A stretch of 64,000 bases of DNA. Source: Streptomyces sp. STR69. GTDB lineage: Bacteria; Actinomycetota; Actinomycetes; Streptomycetales; Streptomycetaceae. The position numbers and the translations under genes are program-made. The DNA lies in the NCBI RefSeq assembly GCF_024519455.1, contig NZ_JALJRY010000006.1:275815-339814 (forward strand). Reading direction: 5' to 3'. Under the pieces are notes generated by a model. It saw nothing but the letters and a program-made list of their open reading frames with translations, was not told where the DNA came from and searched no databases. Positions 8,719 through 18,332 of this stretch are shown piece by piece (position 1 is the stretch's first letter; each line of letters starts with the position of its first letter).

Positions 8719-8918
8719 TGCGTCACCGCTTCACGAGACAGTCGGCGGGCGCCATGTTCGCGGCAGTCGCCGCCTTCCTGCTCACCCGCGACGCCACGTT
8801 CGGCTACTTCCGGCACGCGCTGCCCGACTGGGCGTACCGGGCCACGACACTCACCGGCCTCGCCTCGGCGGCCGTCGCCTACGGCATCGCCACGCTCTGG
8901 CTCCGCCGCCTGCCCTGA
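8718..8918 (+). CDS. Small membrane protein (66 aa)
   Basis: ATG overlaps the stop of the preceding gene (TGATG), which indicates translational coupling. The basic N-terminus MRHRFTRQSAG is followed by two likely membrane helices (AMFAAVAAFLLT and ATTLTGLASAAVAYGIATLW), then a basic end LRRLP. Orientation by the positive-inside rule puts both ends in the cytoplasm. Function unknown; probably works with the upstream 64-residue protein. Confidence 0.65.
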   Translation: MRHRFTRQSAGAMFAAVAAFLLTRDATFGYFRHALPDWAYRATTLTGLASAAVAYGIATLWLRRLP

Positions 8919-8961
8919 CCGGACCGGAACGCCGGCCCGCGCGTTCCCGACGCCGCTGACC

Positions 8962-9351
8962 TCACGCGTCCCGGCCGGACTTGCGCCGAGCCCGCTTCGC
9001 TTCCTTCTCCGCATGCTTCCGCGCCGCCCGCTGCTCCCGCTCCGCCGCACGGGCCGCCTCTGCCGCCTTCTTCTCCTCGGCGCTGTCCCGCAACAGCTCG
9101 GCGACGGTGAAGCGGCAGCCGAGGCCGTTCAGGTCGCCGTCGTCGACCAGCAGGAAGCCCTCACCGGTCCGCAACAGCCGGGACCTTCGGGGGTTCGACA
9201 GAAACCGCGGCTCGTGGGAGCGGGCGAGCACCTAAAGGCGGGCCAGGGCCTCCTCGCGCGTGCCGTCGAAGTGCTCCAGGACCGTCGCCGTACAGCTGTG
9301 GTTGTAGACCCCGCGCATCTCTTCGACGATCAGACCCCACCGCTGCGACAT
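8962..9351 (-). pseudogene. Small cytoplasmic protein gene interrupted by an in-frame TAG
   Basis: From ATG 9351 the minus strand reads MSQRWGLIVEEMRGVYNHSC and on to REEALARL, then TAG at 9232-9234. It continues in the same frame as GTG-CTC-GCC: LARSHEPRF...LLRTGEGFLLV...CRFTVAELL, with a basic, Ala-rich coiled tail (AEKEAKRARRKSGRDA). I recognise the whole as one Streptomyces family of about 130 residues (RWGLIVEE N-terminus, FDGTREEAL, RTGDGFLLV, RFTVAEL), so the stop splits one gene. The 3' part has its own GTG start directly after the stop and could still be made by re-initiation. A sequencing error is possible. Confidence 0.65.
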
Positions 9352-9391
9352 CGCGCCCCGTACCGGCCGTCCCGAAGTCCCCGGAAACGAT

Positions 9392-9432
9392 TCAGGGCCA
9401 GGCGGAGGAGCGATCCTCTGACCTGGCCCTGA
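9392..9432 (-). terminator. Terminator after tRNA-Gly
   Basis: Arms tcagggccagg and cctggccctga (11 bp) enclose a 19-base loop 10 bases after the mature 3' end of tRNA-Gly, and are followed on the minus strand by a short T-rich stretch. Confidence 0.75.
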
Positions 9433-9441
9433 GTCTTTTGG

Positions 9442-9512
9442 AGCGGGCGACGGGAATCGAACCCGCGTAGCTAGTTTGGAAGACTAGTGCTCTACCATTG
9501 AGCTACGCCCGC
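9442..9512 (-). tRNA. tRNA-Gly (anticodon TCC)
   Basis: On the minus strand the 71-base sequence starts GCGGGCG and ends CGCCCGC plus the discriminator base T. It has D-loop AGCTCAATGGTAGAGC, anticodon stem-loop CTAGT-CTTCCAA-ACTAG giving anticodon TCC, and T-arm GCGGGTTCGATTCCCGT. The 3' CCA is not encoded. Confidence 0.96.
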
Positions 9513-9688
9513 ACATGACGCGCCGCAGGTCAGACGACCGCGGCACAGAAGGCATCGTAGCGGGTCGGGTGCCCTCGGCGCACACCGCCTTTTCCGTGCC
9601 CCGCCCTGTGACTCGCCGCGCACCCCGGCGCTCGTGAAATGCGGCGGCTCCACTGCCTGCGGCCATGTACCCTACGTGTCGCACCAGA

Positions 9689-9765
9689 CGGGGTGTGGCG
9701 CAGCTTGGTAGCGCGTCCGCTTTGGGAGCGGAAGGCCGTGGGTTCAAATCCCGCCACCCCGACCA
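9689..9765 (+). tRNA. tRNA-Pro (anticodon TGG)
   Basis: 77 bases including an encoded CCA. The acceptor stem is CGGGGTG/CACCCCG, the D-arm GCGCAGCTTGGTAGCGC, and the anticodon arm TCCGC-TTTGGGA-GCGGA (anticodon TGG). The T-arm is GTGGGTTCAAATCCCGC. It lies on the opposite strand from the nearby tRNA-Gly. Confidence 0.96.
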
Positions 9766-9971
9766 CGTGCCGGACCTTCGGGGCCGGCAGCAGTACCGGT
9801 ACCACACGAGGACCTCGCGAGATCGCCTTTTGGGGCGTCCAGCCGCTGCGGCTACTATGCAAGCTGCGCGCCCGTGTGTCTCTCACACTTTGAAGTCCTC
9901 CGGGCGACCAGAAACCGCCGGACCTGTCTGGGTCCGCAACCCAAGAAGTCAGCCCCCAAGGAGACCGAACC

Positions 9972-11351
9972 GTGAAGAGCGCCGTGGAGACCCTGAACCC
10001 GACCCGGGTTCGGCTCAGCATCGAGGTGCCCTTCGAGGAGCTCAAGGACAGCCTCGACGCGGCGTACAAGAAGATCAACCAGCAGGTCACGGTGAAGGGC
10101 TTCCGGAAGGGCAAGATCCCGGCGCGCGTCATCGACCAGCGGTTCGGCCGCGGTGCGGTGCTGGAGGAGGCGGTCAACGACGCGCTCCCGAAGTTCTACA
10201 CCGAGGCGGTCAACGAGGCGGAGCTCAACCCGCTCGGCCAGCCCGAGGTCGACATCACGGAGCTGAAGGACGGCGAGACGCTGAACTTCACCGCCGAGGT
10301 CGACATCCGCCCGGCCATCGAGATCCCGGACTACTCGGGCATCGAGGTCGAGGTCGACGCCGTAGAGGTCAGCGAAGAGGACATCGACAAGTCCGTCGAG
10401 CAGCTCCGCGAGCGCTTCGCCTCGACCTCCCCGGTCGAGCGCGCCGCCGTCGACGGTGATGTCGTCACCCTCGACCTGGAGGCCAAGGTCGACGGAGAGG
10501 TCCTGGAGGACGGTGTCGCCGAGGGCGTCTCCTACACCATCGGTTCCGGCGAGCTCCTCGAAGGCATCGACGAGGCCGTGACCGGCCTGGAGGCCGGTGG
10601 CGAGGCCACCTTCGCCTCCGAGCTCAAGGGCGGCTCCGCGGCCGGCCAGGAGGCCCAGGTCACCGTCAAGGTCAGCCAGGTCGCCGCCCGCGAACTGCCC
10701 GCGCTGGACGACGAGTTCGCCCAGCTCGCCTCCGAGTTCGACACTCTGGAGGAGCTGCGCGCCGACAGCCGCAAGCGCCTTGAGAACATGAAGCAGTACG
10801 ACCAGGCCACGCAGGCCCAGGAGCGCGTCCTGGACAAGCTGCTGGAGCTCGTCGAGGTGCCCGTCCCCGAGAAGCTCCTCGAGGACGAGATCAACACCCG
10901 CAAGCACAACCTGGAGCACCACCAGCTCGGTCAGATGGGCCTCGACCTGGAGAAGTACCTGGAGATCCAGGGCAAGACGGCCGAGGAGTTCGACGCCGAG
11001 ACCAAGGAAGCCGCGGTCAAGGGCATCAAGACGCAGTTCGTCCTCGACGAGCTCGTCAACAAGGAGAAGCTGAACGTCAACCAGGAGGAGCTCACCGAGC
11101 ACCTCATGCGGCGCGCGGCCTCCTCCGGCATGTCCCCCGACCAGTTCGCCCAGGCGGTCGTCGAGGGCGGTCAGGTTCCGCTCCTGGTCGGCGAGGTGGC
11201 CCGCGGCAAGGCCCTGGCCGTCGTGGTCGAGGCCGCCACCGTGAAGGACACGAACGGCGAGATCGTCGACCTGGACGACGAGGACGAGGACGAGACGGCC
11301 ACCGAGACGGTCGAGGCCGTCGAGGCCGCCGAGGAGCCCTCCGAGGCGTAA
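9972..11351 (+). CDS. tig: Trigger factor, ribosome-associated chaperone and prolyl isomerase
   Basis: Binds nascent chains at the ribosome exit tunnel and helps them fold. The N-terminal ribosome-binding domain contains the signature [12 protein letters not shown] (about residues 44-55). The central FKBP-type isomerase domain runs over about 155-240 ([15 protein letters not shown]...[16 protein letters not shown]), and a long helical C-terminal domain follows. The last 30 residues are very acidic (DLDDEDEDE), as in other actinobacterial trigger factors. GTG start with aaggaga 5 bases upstream. It stands directly upstream of the clpP1-clpP2 genes, the same order as in many bacteria, linking folding and degradation. 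Confidence 0.97.
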   Translation: MKSAVETLNPTRVRLSIEVPFEELKDSLDAAYKKINQQVTVKGFRKGKIPARVIDQRFGRGAVLEEAVNDALPKFYTEAVNEAELNPLGQPEVDITELKDGETLNFTAEVDIRPAIEIPDYSGIEVEVDAVEVSEEDIDKSVEQLRERFASTSPVERAAVDGDVVTLDLEAKVDGEVLEDGVAEGVSYTIGSGELLEGIDEAVTGLEAGGEATFASELKGGSAAGQEAQVTVKVSQVAARELPALDDEFAQLASEFDTLEELRADSRKRLENMKQYDQATQAQERVLDKLLELVEVPVPEKLLEDEINTRKHNLEHHQLGQMGLDLEKYLEIQGKTAEEFDAETKEAAVKGIKTQFVLDELVNKEKLNVNQEELTEHLMRRAASSGMSPDQFAQAVVEGGQVPLLVGEVARGKALAVVVEAATVKDTNGEIVDLDDEDEDETATETVEAVEAAEEPSEA

Positions 11352-11372
11352 GCAAGGCACACACAGGCACAC

Positions 11373-11406
11373 AGGGGCCCCGGGGACATCGCACCCCGGG
11401 GCCCCT
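11373..11406 (+). terminator. Strong hairpin after tig
   Basis: aggggccccgggg and ccccggggcccct form a perfect 13-bp stem with an 8-base loop, 22 bases past the tig stop. Confidence 0.85.
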
Positions 11407-11440
11407 GCCCTTACCCGGGGTCTCACCAGCGCGGTACATG

Positions 11441-11454
11441 CGCTGACAGCGAAC
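11441..11454 (-). promoter_or_regulatory. ClgR-type operator upstream of clpP1
   Basis: On the minus strand the sequence reads GTTCGC-TGTCA-GCG, which fits the GTTCGC-N5-GCG motif described for the activator ClgR of Streptomyces clp and lon genes. It lies about 40 bases upstream of a TTAGGGT hexamer (11492-11498) that may be the clpP1 -10 element. Confidence 0.6.
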
Positions 11455-11588
11455 AGTTCCCTTTGCGGGATTCTCCGAAGGGACCCGCGCGTTAGGGTCC
11501 ATGAATACGAGGGCAGGGGAGTCCCCGTTGCCCCCGGCAGTACACGTGAGACGGCCCGGCGCCGTCGTAAAGACGAGCAGGTGGATAC

Positions 11589-12203
11589 GTGACGAATCTG
11601 ATGCCTACAGCCGCCGGCGAGCCCTCTTTCGGTGGCCTCGGCGACCAGGTCTACAACCGACTGCTCGGTGAGCGGATCATCTTCCTCGGCCAGGCGGTCG
11701 ACGACGACATCGCGAACAAGATCACCGCACAGCTCCTCCTCCTTGCCTCCGACCCGGAGAAGGACATCTTTCTGTACATCAACAGCCCTGGTGGTTCGAT
11801 CACGGCGGGCATGGCGATCTACGACACCATGCAGTACATCAAGAACGACGTGGTGACCATCGCCATGGGCATGGCGGCCTCGATGGGCCAGTTCCTGCTC
11901 AGCGCGGGCACCCCCGGCAAGCGCTTCGCGCTGCCGAACGCCGAGATCCTGATCCACCAGCCCTCGGCCGGCCTCGCCGGTTCCGCGTCGGACATCAAGA
12001 TCCACGCCGAGCGGCTGCTGCACACCAAGAGGCGGATGGCCGAGCTGACCTCCTTCCACACCGGCCAGACGGTCGAGCAGGTCACCCGTGACTCGGACCG
12101 CGACCGCTGGTTCGACCCGATCGAGGCCAAGGAGTACGGCCTCATCGACGACATCATGCCCACGGCCGCCGGTATGCCGGGCGGCGGCGGCACCGGGGCC
12201 TGA
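11589..12203 (+). CDS. clpP1: ClpP1 protease subunit
   Basis: Serine peptidase subunit of the barrel-shaped Clp protease, fed by ClpX or ClpC. The 204-residue product has the catalytic triad in place: Ser98 (GMAASMG), His123 (LIHQP) and an Asp in DSDRDRWF near 172. [12 protein letters not shown] and EAKEYGLID are also conserved. GTG 11589 is the start favoured by the family; the leader of about 90 bases before it contains a possible promoter and the ClgR-type motif. It is followed 50 bases later by clpP2 with its own ribosome site, so the two form an operon, and the active enzyme is likely a mixed ClpP1-ClpP2 barrel. Confidence 0.96.
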   Translation: MTNLMPTAAGEPSFGGLGDQVYNRLLGERIIFLGQAVDDDIANKITAQLLLLASDPEKDIFLYINSPGGSITAGMAIYDTMQYIKNDVVTIAMGMAASMGQFLLSAGTPGKRFALPNAEILIHQPSAGLAGSASDIKIHAERLLHTKRRMAELTSFHTGQTVEQVTRDSDRDRWFDPIEAKEYGLIDDIMPTAAGMPGGGGTGA

Positions 12204-12253
12204 GGCCCCAGGACAGCCCCCAGCCGACCGCCACAGCCCCCAGGAGAGAGACA

Positions 12254-12934
12254 GTGAACAACTTCCCCGGCAACGGCCTGTACGACCACGCACGCGCCGA
12301 ATACACGGCCCCGGCCGCCGAGTCCCGTTACGTGATCCCGCGCTTCGTGGAGCGCACCTCGCAGGGCGTCCGTGAGTACGACCCGTACGCGAAGCTCTTC
12401 GAAGAGCGCGTGATCTTCCTCGGTGTCCAGATCGACGACGCGTCCGCCAACGACGTCATGGCGCAGCTGCTGTGCCTGGAGTCGATGGACCCCGACCGTG
12501 ACATCTCGATCTACATCAACAGCCCCGGCGGCTCCTTCACCGCGCTGACCGCGATCTACGACACGATGCAGTTCGTGAAGCCGGACGTCCAGACGGTCTG
12601 CATGGGCCAGGCCGCGTCCGCCGCCGCCGTCCTGCTGGCCGCCGGTACGCCGGGCAAGCGCATGGCGCTGCCGAACGCGCGCGTGCTGATCCACCAGCCC
12701 TACAGCGAGACGGGCCGGGGCCAGGTCTCCGACCTGGAGATCGCGGCCAACGAGATCCTCCGCATGCGTGCCCAGCTGGAGGACATGCTGGCCAAGCACT
12801 CGACCACGCCGCTCGAAAAGATCCGCGAGGACATCGAGCGCGACAAGATCCTCACGGCCGAGGACGCCCTGGCGTACGGCCTGATCGACCAGATCATCTC
12901 CACCCGGAAGATGAACAACGCCGACGTCCGCTGA
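12254..12934 (+). CDS. clpP2: ClpP2 protease subunit
   Basis: Second ClpP paralogue, 226 residues, with an N-terminal extension of about 35 residues before the conserved core ([13 protein letters not shown]). Triad residues Ser122 (GQAASAAAV) and His147 (LIHQP) are present, with the Asp in [12 protein letters not shown] start with caggagagagac immediately upstream, a strong ribosome site. Processing of the N-terminal extension is usual in the family. Co-transcribed with clpP1 and followed by clpX, the unfoldase that delivers substrates. Confidence 0.96.
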   Translation: MNNFPGNGLYDHARAEYTAPAAESRYVIPRFVERTSQGVREYDPYAKLFEERVIFLGVQIDDASANDVMAQLLCLESMDPDRDISIYINSPGGSFTALTAIYDTMQFVKPDVQTVCMGQAASAAAVLLAAGTPGKRMALPNARVLIHQPYSETGRGQVSDLEIAANEILRMRAQLEDMLAKHSTTPLEKIREDIERDKILTAEDALAYGLIDQIISTRKMNNADVR

Positions 12935-13095
12935 CGCGGACCCTGTATCGTCCACCACCCCTCGGCACGGTCCACGTGGAAGTGAACCGTGCCAAGGGGG
13001 GCCCGAACGGGGGGCCCGGCAAGGTACCGTCGGACATAAGGCAGCACCAGGAGCCGCTGGACCTAGGCGTCTCCCAGGCGAAGGGGAAGCACACC

Positions 13096-14382
13096 GTGGC
13101 ACGCATCGGTGACGGCGGCGATCTGCTCAAGTGCTCGTTCTGCGGCAAGAGCCAGAAGCAGGTCAAGAAGCTCATCGCAGGGCCCGGTGTGTACATCTGC
13201 GACGAGTGCATCGACCTCTGCAACGAGATCATCGAGGAAGAACTCGCGGAGACGAGCGAGGTGCGCTGGGAGGAACTCCCCAAGCCCCGCGAGATCTACG
13301 AGTTCCTTGAGGGTTACGTAGTCGGCCAGGAGTCGGCGAAGAAAGCACTCTCGGTCGCGGTGTACAACCACTACAAGCGCGTCCAGGCCGGTGAGAACGG
13401 CGGCGGCCAGAGCCGCGAGGACGCCATCGAGTTGGCGAAGTCCAACATCCTGCTGCTCGGCCCCACGGGCTCGGGCAAGACGCTGCTCGCACAGACCCTG
13501 GCGCGCATGCTGAACGTCCCGTTCGCGATCGCCGACGCGACCGCGCTCACGGAGGCGGGCTACGTCGGCGAGGACGTCGAGAACATCCTGCTGAAGCTCA
13601 TCCAGGCCGCCGACTACGACGTCAAGAAGGCCGAGACCGGGATCATCTACATCGATGAGATCGACAAGGTGGCTCGCAAGAGCGAGAACCCCTCGATCAC
13701 CCGTGACGTGTCCGGCGAGGGCGTCCAGCAGGCCCTGTTGAAGATCCTGGAGGGCACCACCGCCTCGGTCCCGCCGCAGGGTGGCCGCAAACACCCCCAC
13801 CAGGAGTTCATCCAGATCGACACGACGAACGTCCTGTTCATCGTGGGCGGCGCCTTCGCGGGCCTGGAGAAGCTCATCGAGTCCAGGGCCGGCGCCAAGG
13901 GCATCGGCTTCGGGGCGACGATCCGCTCGAAGCGGGAGCTGCAGTCCAAGGACCAGTTCGAGGACGTCATGCCCGAGGACCTGGTCAAGTTCGGCATGAT
14001 CCCCGAGTTCATCGGCCGCCTGCCCGTCATCACCTCGGTCCACAACCTGGACCGCGAGGCCCTGCTCCAGATCCTCATCGAGCCGCGCAACGCACTGGTG
14101 AAGCAGTACCAGCGCCTCTTCGAACTCGACGGTGTGGAGCTGGACTTCGAGCGCGAGGCCCTCGAAGCCATCGCCGACCAGGCCATCCTCCGCCAGACCG
14201 GCGCGCGCGGCCTGCGCGCCATCATGGAGGAAGTCCTCCAGGGCGTCATGTACGAGGTGCCGTCCCGCAAGGACGTGGCCCGCGTGGTCATCACGGCGGA
14301 CGTCGTCCTCTCGAACGTCAACCCGACCCTCATCCCGCGCGACGCGCGCGGCCGGGGCCCGGGCGAGCAGAAGACGGCGTAG
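13096..14382 (+). CDS. clpX: ClpX, ATP-dependent unfoldase of the Clp protease
   Basis: AAA+ ring protein that unfolds tagged proteins and passes them into ClpP. It has an N-terminal zinc domain with Cys13, Cys16, Cys35 and Cys38 (CSFC...CDEC), Walker A GPTGSGKT at 122-129, Walker [10 protein letters not shown], and the sensor-2 region [13 protein letters not shown]. At 428 residues it has the normal length. I start it at GTG 13096, with aaggggaag upstream, where the family begins ([16 protein letters not shown]); the frame is open 120 bases further back, but that part has no similarity. The gap of about 160 bases after clpP2 may carry its own promoter. Confidence 0.97.
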   Translation: MARIGDGGDLLKCSFCGKSQKQVKKLIAGPGVYICDECIDLCNEIIEEELAETSEVRWEELPKPREIYEFLEGYVVGQESAKKALSVAVYNHYKRVQAGENGGGQSREDAIELAKSNILLLGPTGSGKTLLAQTLARMLNVPFAIADATALTEAGYVGEDVENILLKLIQAADYDVKKAETGIIYIDEIDKVARKSENPSITRDVSGEGVQQALLKILEGTTASVPPQGGRKHPHQEFIQIDTTNVLFIVGGAFAGLEKLIESRAGAKGIGFGATIRSKRELQSKDQFEDVMPEDLVKFGMIPEFIGRLPVITSVHNLDREALLQILIEPRNALVKQYQRLFELDGVELDFEREALEAIADQAILRQTGARGLRAIMEEVLQGVMYEVPSRKDVARVVITADVVLSNVNPTLIPRDARGRGPGEQKTA

Positions 14383-14396
14383 CGACAACTCGTTCC

Positions 14397-14445
14397 ACCA
14401 CGAAGGGGCCCCGGTCAGTCCAACTGACCGGGGCCCCTTCGTGGT
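14397..14445. terminator. Bidirectional terminator, 23-bp perfect stem
   Basis: Arms 14397-14419 and 14423-14445 are perfectly complementary with a 3-base loop. It separates clpX from the convergent gene that ends at 14457 and would serve both. Confidence 0.9.
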
Positions 14446-14456
14446 TGGGCTGTGTG

Positions 14457-15431
14457 TCAGGCCTTGACCCGGACGTCGTTGCGGAGCTTCGCGGCCATGG
14501 ACGCCGTGCTCTCGATGGTGCCGCCGTTCCCGGCGGCGAGCTCGGCGATACCGAACGCGCTGACGACGGCGACGGTGCTGTGGTCGCCCCAGATGCACAT
14601 CGGCAGCTTGATCGTCTTCGCGGCACCGGCGGCGGTGCTCGACGCGTCGCTGTTGGTGATCTCGGCGACCTGGCACTTCATGATGCCGTTGGAGAAGCCC
14701 GCCGGAGTGACCTTCTCCGGGCTGCCGACCAGCTTGCCGTCGCTGCTCTCGCTGCCCTGGTCCTTCTCCGACTCCGTCTTGACCTTCGCGAACATGGCGT
14801 CCACGACGGCCTCCGGGTCGTCGATCGTGCCGTACACCCCGTCGAAGGACAGCGTCTTCTGCGCCAGACCCGTGCCGTTCTCGTAACCGGCGCTGACCTC
14901 CACGGGGTTCTTCACGCCCCACTTCTGGAAGTCGGCCTTGTCGTCGTCGGTCATCGAGTTCGCGGAGTCGGCGTCGTTGTCCGACTTCTTGTACGTCCCG
15001 TTGATGACCGTCGCCGGCGTCGTCAGCTTGTGCGCGCCGTCGTCGGCCACACCACCGCTGCCGCCGCTCCCGCCCCCGATCACGAAGTACACGCCGACCG
15101 CGACGGCGGCCACGACCGCGACCGCGCCGATGATGAGCCCCGTCCGCTTCTTCCCGCCACCGGGCGCCGGGGGCTGCGGAACGCCGTACGGCGGCTGCCC
15201 GTAAGGCGGTTGCTGCCCGTACGGCGGCTGCGGCTGGCCATAGGGGGCCTGCGGGGGCTGCTGCGGGTAGCCGTAACCGGGCTGGGCGGGCGGTTGCTGG
15301 GGGTAGCCGTAGCCGGGCTGAGGGGCGCCCTGCGGCGCCTGCTGCGGAGGCGGACCGTAGGGACCCGGCTGACCGTACGGTCCGGGCTGCTGCGGCTGCC
15401 CGTCGTACGGGCCCGGCTGGTTGTAGCTCAT
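14457..15431 (-). CDS. Pro/Gln/Gly/Tyr-rich membrane-anchored secreted protein
   Basis: The N-terminal 95 residues are a cytoplasmic low-complexity tail of GPYGQP and GYGYPQQP repeats. After GGGKKRTG comes one membrane helix (LIIGAVAVVAAVAVGVYFVI, about 102-121), then a Gly/Ser linker and an outer domain of about 190 residues. That domain has two Cys (IMKCQVAEI, LPMCIWGDH) likely to form a disulfide, and alternating strands at the end (STVAVVSAFGIAELAAG). This architecture is common in Streptomyces. The outer domain is of unknown function. ATG start with a GGAGGGG ribosome site. Convergent with clpX. Confidence 0.8.
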   Translation of the reverse strand: MSYNQPGPYDGQPQQPGPYGQPGPYGPPPQQAPQGAPQPGYGYPQQPPAQPGYGYPQQPPQAPYGQPQPPYGQQPPYGQPPYGVPQPPAPGGGKKRTGLIIGAVAVVAAVAVGVYFVIGGGSGGSGGVADDGAHKLTTPATVINGTYKKSDNDADSANSMTDDDKADFQKWGVKNPVEVSAGYENGTGLAQKTLSFDGVYGTIDDPEAVVDAMFAKVKTESEKDQGSESSDGKLVGSPEKVTPAGFSNGIMKCQVAEITNSDASSTAAGAAKTIKLPMCIWGDHSTVAVVSAFGIAELAAGNGGTIESTASMAAKLRNDVRVKA

Positions 15432-15566
15432 TCTGGGTTCCCCTCCAGATACTTATGTGTTCCCGACATCCTGGCTCAGTCACAGGAACCACACGGCATC
15501 GGGGGCCGCACCGTTACAGAACAAACGCGTTTCGGGACACCCCCGCGACACCCCTAAACTGGCCCC

Positions 15567-18191
15567 GTGACCGAGAACGCTCAGCAGCAGCCATCAGCGC
15601 CCGACTCCGAACTGCCGACCCAGTACGCGCCGGCCGACGTAGAGGGGCCGCTGTACGAGCGCTGGGTGGAGCGGGGTTACTTCGAGGCGGACGCGAAGAG
15701 CGAGAAGCCGCCGTACACGATCGTCATCCCGCCGCCGAACGTCACGGGCTCGCTCCACCTCGGGCATGCCTTCCAGCACACGCTGATGGACGCGCTGACC
15801 CGTCGTAAGCGCATGCAGGGTTTCGAGGCGTTGTGGCTGCCGGGCATGGACCACGCGGGCATCGCCACCCAGAACGTCGTCGAGCGCGAGCTCGGCAAGG
15901 AGGGCAAGTCCCGGCACGACCTGGGCCGGGAGGCGTTCGTCGAGCGCGTCTGGCAGTGGAAGGACGAGTACGGCGGCAAGATCCTCGGCCAGATGCGCCG
16001 CCTCGGCGACGGCGTCGACTGGACCCGCGAGCGCTTCACCATGGACGAGGGCCTGTCCCAGGCCGTCCAGACCATCTTCAAGCGGCTCTACGACGACGAG
16101 TTGATCTACCGCGCCGAGCGCATCATCAACTGGTGCCCGCGCTGTCTCACCGCGATCTCGGACATCGAGGTCGAGTACCAGGACGACGACGGCGAGCTCG
16201 TCTCCATGAAGTACGGCGAGGGAGACGACACCATCGTCGTCGCCACGACCCGCGCCGAGACGATGCTCGGCGACACCGCCGTCGCCGTCCACCCCGACGA
16301 CGAGCGCTACAAGCACCTCGTCGGCCGGCACATCAAGCTGCCGCTCACCGACCGCACCATCCCGGTCGTCGCCGACACCCATGTCGACCCCGAGTTCGGC
16401 ACCGGCGCGGTCAAGGTGACCCCGGCCCACGACCCGAACGACTTCGCCATCGGCCAGCGCCACGACCTCGAAGCGCTGACCGTCATGGACGAGCGCGGTG
16501 TCATCACCGTCCACGGCCCCTTCGAGGGCCTGGACCGTTTCGAGGCCCGTTCCGCGATCGTCGCCGCGCTGCGCGCCGACGGCCGGATCGTCGCCGAGAA
16601 GCGGCCCTACGTCCACTCCGTCGGCCACTGCTCCCGCTGCAAGACGACCATCGAGCCGCGGCTGTCCATGCAGTGGTGGGTCAAGGTCGCCCCGCTCGCC
16701 AAGGCGGCCGGCGACGCGGTCCGCGACGGCCGCGTCAAGATCCACCCCCAGGAGATGGAGAAGCGCTACTTCGACTGGGTCGACAACCTCCACGACTGGT
16801 GCATCTCACGGCAGTTGTGGTGGGGCCACCGCATTCCGGTCTGGTACGGCCCGGAGGGTGAGGTCGTCTGCGTCGGACCCGACGACGAGCCGCCCACCGG
16901 CGACGGCTGGACCCAGGACTCCGACGTCCTGGACACCTGGTTCTCCTCCGGCCTGTGGCCCTTCTCGACCCTCGGCTGGCCCGAACAGACCCCGGATCTC
17001 AAGAAGTTCTATCCGACCGACGTCCTGCTCACCGGCCACGACATCATCTTCTTCTGGGTCGCCCGGATGATGATGTTCGGCCTGTACGCGATGGACGGTG
17101 AAGTCCCCTTCAAGACCATCGCGTTGACGGGTCTGGTCCGCGACCAGTTCGGCAAGAAGATGTCCAAGTCCTCGGGCACCGCGGTGGATCCGCTGGACTG
17201 GATGAACGCGTACGGCTCCGACGCCGTCCGCTTCACCCTGGCCCGCGGCGCCAACCCCGGTACGGACGTGCCGATCGGCGAGGACTGGGTCCAGGCCTCC
17301 CGGAACTTCGCCAACAAGATCTGGAACGCCACGCGCTTCGCGCTGATGAACGGCGCGACGATCGAGGGCGAACTCCCGCCCGCCGAGCAGCTGTCGGCCA
17401 CGGACCGCTGGATCCTCTCCCGTCTCAACAAGACGGTCTCCCAAGTCGACGCGCTCTACGACGACTTCCAGTTCGCCAAGCTCTCCGACGCGCTCTACCA
17501 CTTCGCGTGGGACGAGGTCTTCGACTGGTACGTCGAGTTGTCGAAGACCACGTTCATGGCGGGCGGCGAGCCCGCGAAGGTCTCCGGCCGCGTCCTGGGC
17601 GAAGTCCTCGACGTCACCCTGAAGTTGCTGCACCCGATCGTCCCCTTCGTCACGGAGACCCTCTGGACGACCCTCACGGGCGGCGAGTCGATCGTCATCG
17701 CGGACTGGCCCAAGGACTCGGGCTTCCGCGACGAGGCCGCCGAGCGCGAGATCGAGACGCTCCAGCAGGTCATCACCGAGGTCCGCCGTTTCCGCGCCGA
17801 CCAGGGCCTCCAGCCCGGCCAGCGCGTCCCGGCCCGCCTCACCCTGACCGGCACGGCCCTCGCACCCCACGAGGCCGCCATCCGCCAACTCCTCCGCCTC
17901 CAGCCGGAGGGCGACACCTTCGCGGCGACGGCCACCCTCCCGGTCGGCGGCGCCACGGTCGCCCTCGACCTCTCCGGCACGATCGACGTGGCGGCGGAGC
18001 GCAAGCGCCTCGCGAAGGACTTGGCGGCGGCCGAGAAGGAGAAGGCCCAGGCGACGGCCAAGCTCGGCAACGAGGCGTTCCTGGCCAAGGCCCCGGACAA
18101 CGTGGTCGACAAGATCCGAGGCCGCCTCACGAAGGCCGACGAGGACATCGAGCGCATCAAGACCCAGCTGGACGGCTTGCCGGAGGCGTAA
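15567..18191 (+). CDS. valS: Valyl-tRNA synthetase
   Basis: Class I aminoacyl-tRNA synthetase that charges tRNA-Val. The HIGH-type motif appears as HLGH (64-67) after PPPNVTGS, and KMSKS at about 530-534 (GKKMSKSSG). The CP1 editing domain lies between, with [16 protein letters not shown] and [15 protein letters not shown]. The C-terminus is a coiled coil ([18 protein letters not shown]...). At 874 residues it has the usual size. GTG start; TAAACT ends 6 bases before it, so the message may be leaderless. No T-box is visible. The 3' end is followed by a hairpin and then folC. Confidence 0.97.
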   Translation: MTENAQQQPSAPDSELPTQYAPADVEGPLYERWVERGYFEADAKSEKPPYTIVIPPPNVTGSLHLGHAFQHTLMDALTRRKRMQGFEALWLPGMDHAGIATQNVVERELGKEGKSRHDLGREAFVERVWQWKDEYGGKILGQMRRLGDGVDWTRERFTMDEGLSQAVQTIFKRLYDDELIYRAERIINWCPRCLTAISDIEVEYQDDDGELVSMKYGEGDDTIVVATTRAETMLGDTAVAVHPDDERYKHLVGRHIKLPLTDRTIPVVADTHVDPEFGTGAVKVTPAHDPNDFAIGQRHDLEALTVMDERGVITVHGPFEGLDRFEARSAIVAALRADGRIVAEKRPYVHSVGHCSRCKTTIEPRLSMQWWVKVAPLAKAAGDAVRDGRVKIHPQEMEKRYFDWVDNLHDWCISRQLWWGHRIPVWYGPEGEVVCVGPDDEPPTGDGWTQDSDVLDTWFSSGLWPFSTLGWPEQTPDLKKFYPTDVLLTGHDIIFFWVARMMMFGLYAMDGEVPFKTIALTGLVRDQFGKKMSKSSGTAVDPLDWMNAYGSDAVRFTLARGANPGTDVPIGEDWVQASRNFANKIWNATRFALMNGATIEGELPPAEQLSATDRWILSRLNKTVSQVDALYDDFQFAKLSDALYHFAWDEVFDWYVELSKTTFMAGGEPAKVSGRVLGEVLDVTLKLLHPIVPFVTETLWTTLTGGESIVIADWPKDSGFRDEAAEREIETLQQVITEVRRFRADQGLQPGQRVPARLTLTGTALAPHEAAIRQLLRLQPEGDTFAATATLPVGGATVALDLSGTIDVAAERKRLAKDLAAAEKEKAQATAKLGNEAFLAKAPDNVVDKIRGRLTKADEDIERIKTQLDGLPEA

Positions 18192-18207
18192 GGGCCTGTA
18201 GTCGGGT

Positions 18208-18244
18208 AAGGGGCTCCGGTGCGTATTCAGCGCCGGGGCCCTTT
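18208..18244 (+). terminator. Hairpin after valS
   Basis: Arms aaggggctccgg and ccggggcccttt pair with small imperfections around an 11- to 14-base loop, 17 bases after the valS stop. Confidence 0.6.
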
Positions 18245-18253
18245 GCCCCATCC

Positions 18254-18296
18254 AGGGGCGCGGGGAACTGCGCGACCAGCCCCCACCGGCCCGCAG
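18254..18296. repeat. Single arm of a 43-bp dispersed repeat
   Basis: The sequence aggggcgcggggaactgcgc and its continuation match the arms of the inverted repeat at 59791-59904; about 39 of 43 bases agree with the left arm read on the opposite strand. It sits between the valS terminator and the folC promoter. Only one arm is present here, so it cannot form the long hairpin seen at the other site. Confidence 0.8.
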
Positions 18297-18319
18297 ACGA
18301 AAGAACACGGCGACCTCCG

Positions 18320-18325
18320 TAGACT
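18320..18325 (+). promoter_or_regulatory. TAGACT -10 element for folC (leaderless type)
   Basis: TAGACT is followed by 7 bases and then the GTG of folC at 18333. This is a consensus-like Streptomyces -10 with the transcription start at the start codon. Confidence 0.6.
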
Positions 18326-18332
18326 GACCCAC

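Noticed and set aside
9855..12293. An 812-codon minus-strand frame opposite tig and clpP1
   Set aside because: Antisense shadow; the plus-strand genes are unmistakable and the frame crosses the perfect tig terminator.
13063..15492. An 809-codon minus-strand frame spanning clpX and the PQ-rich membrane protein gene
   Set aside because: It runs through a 23-bp bidirectional terminator and is out of frame with the real minus-strand gene 14457-15431.
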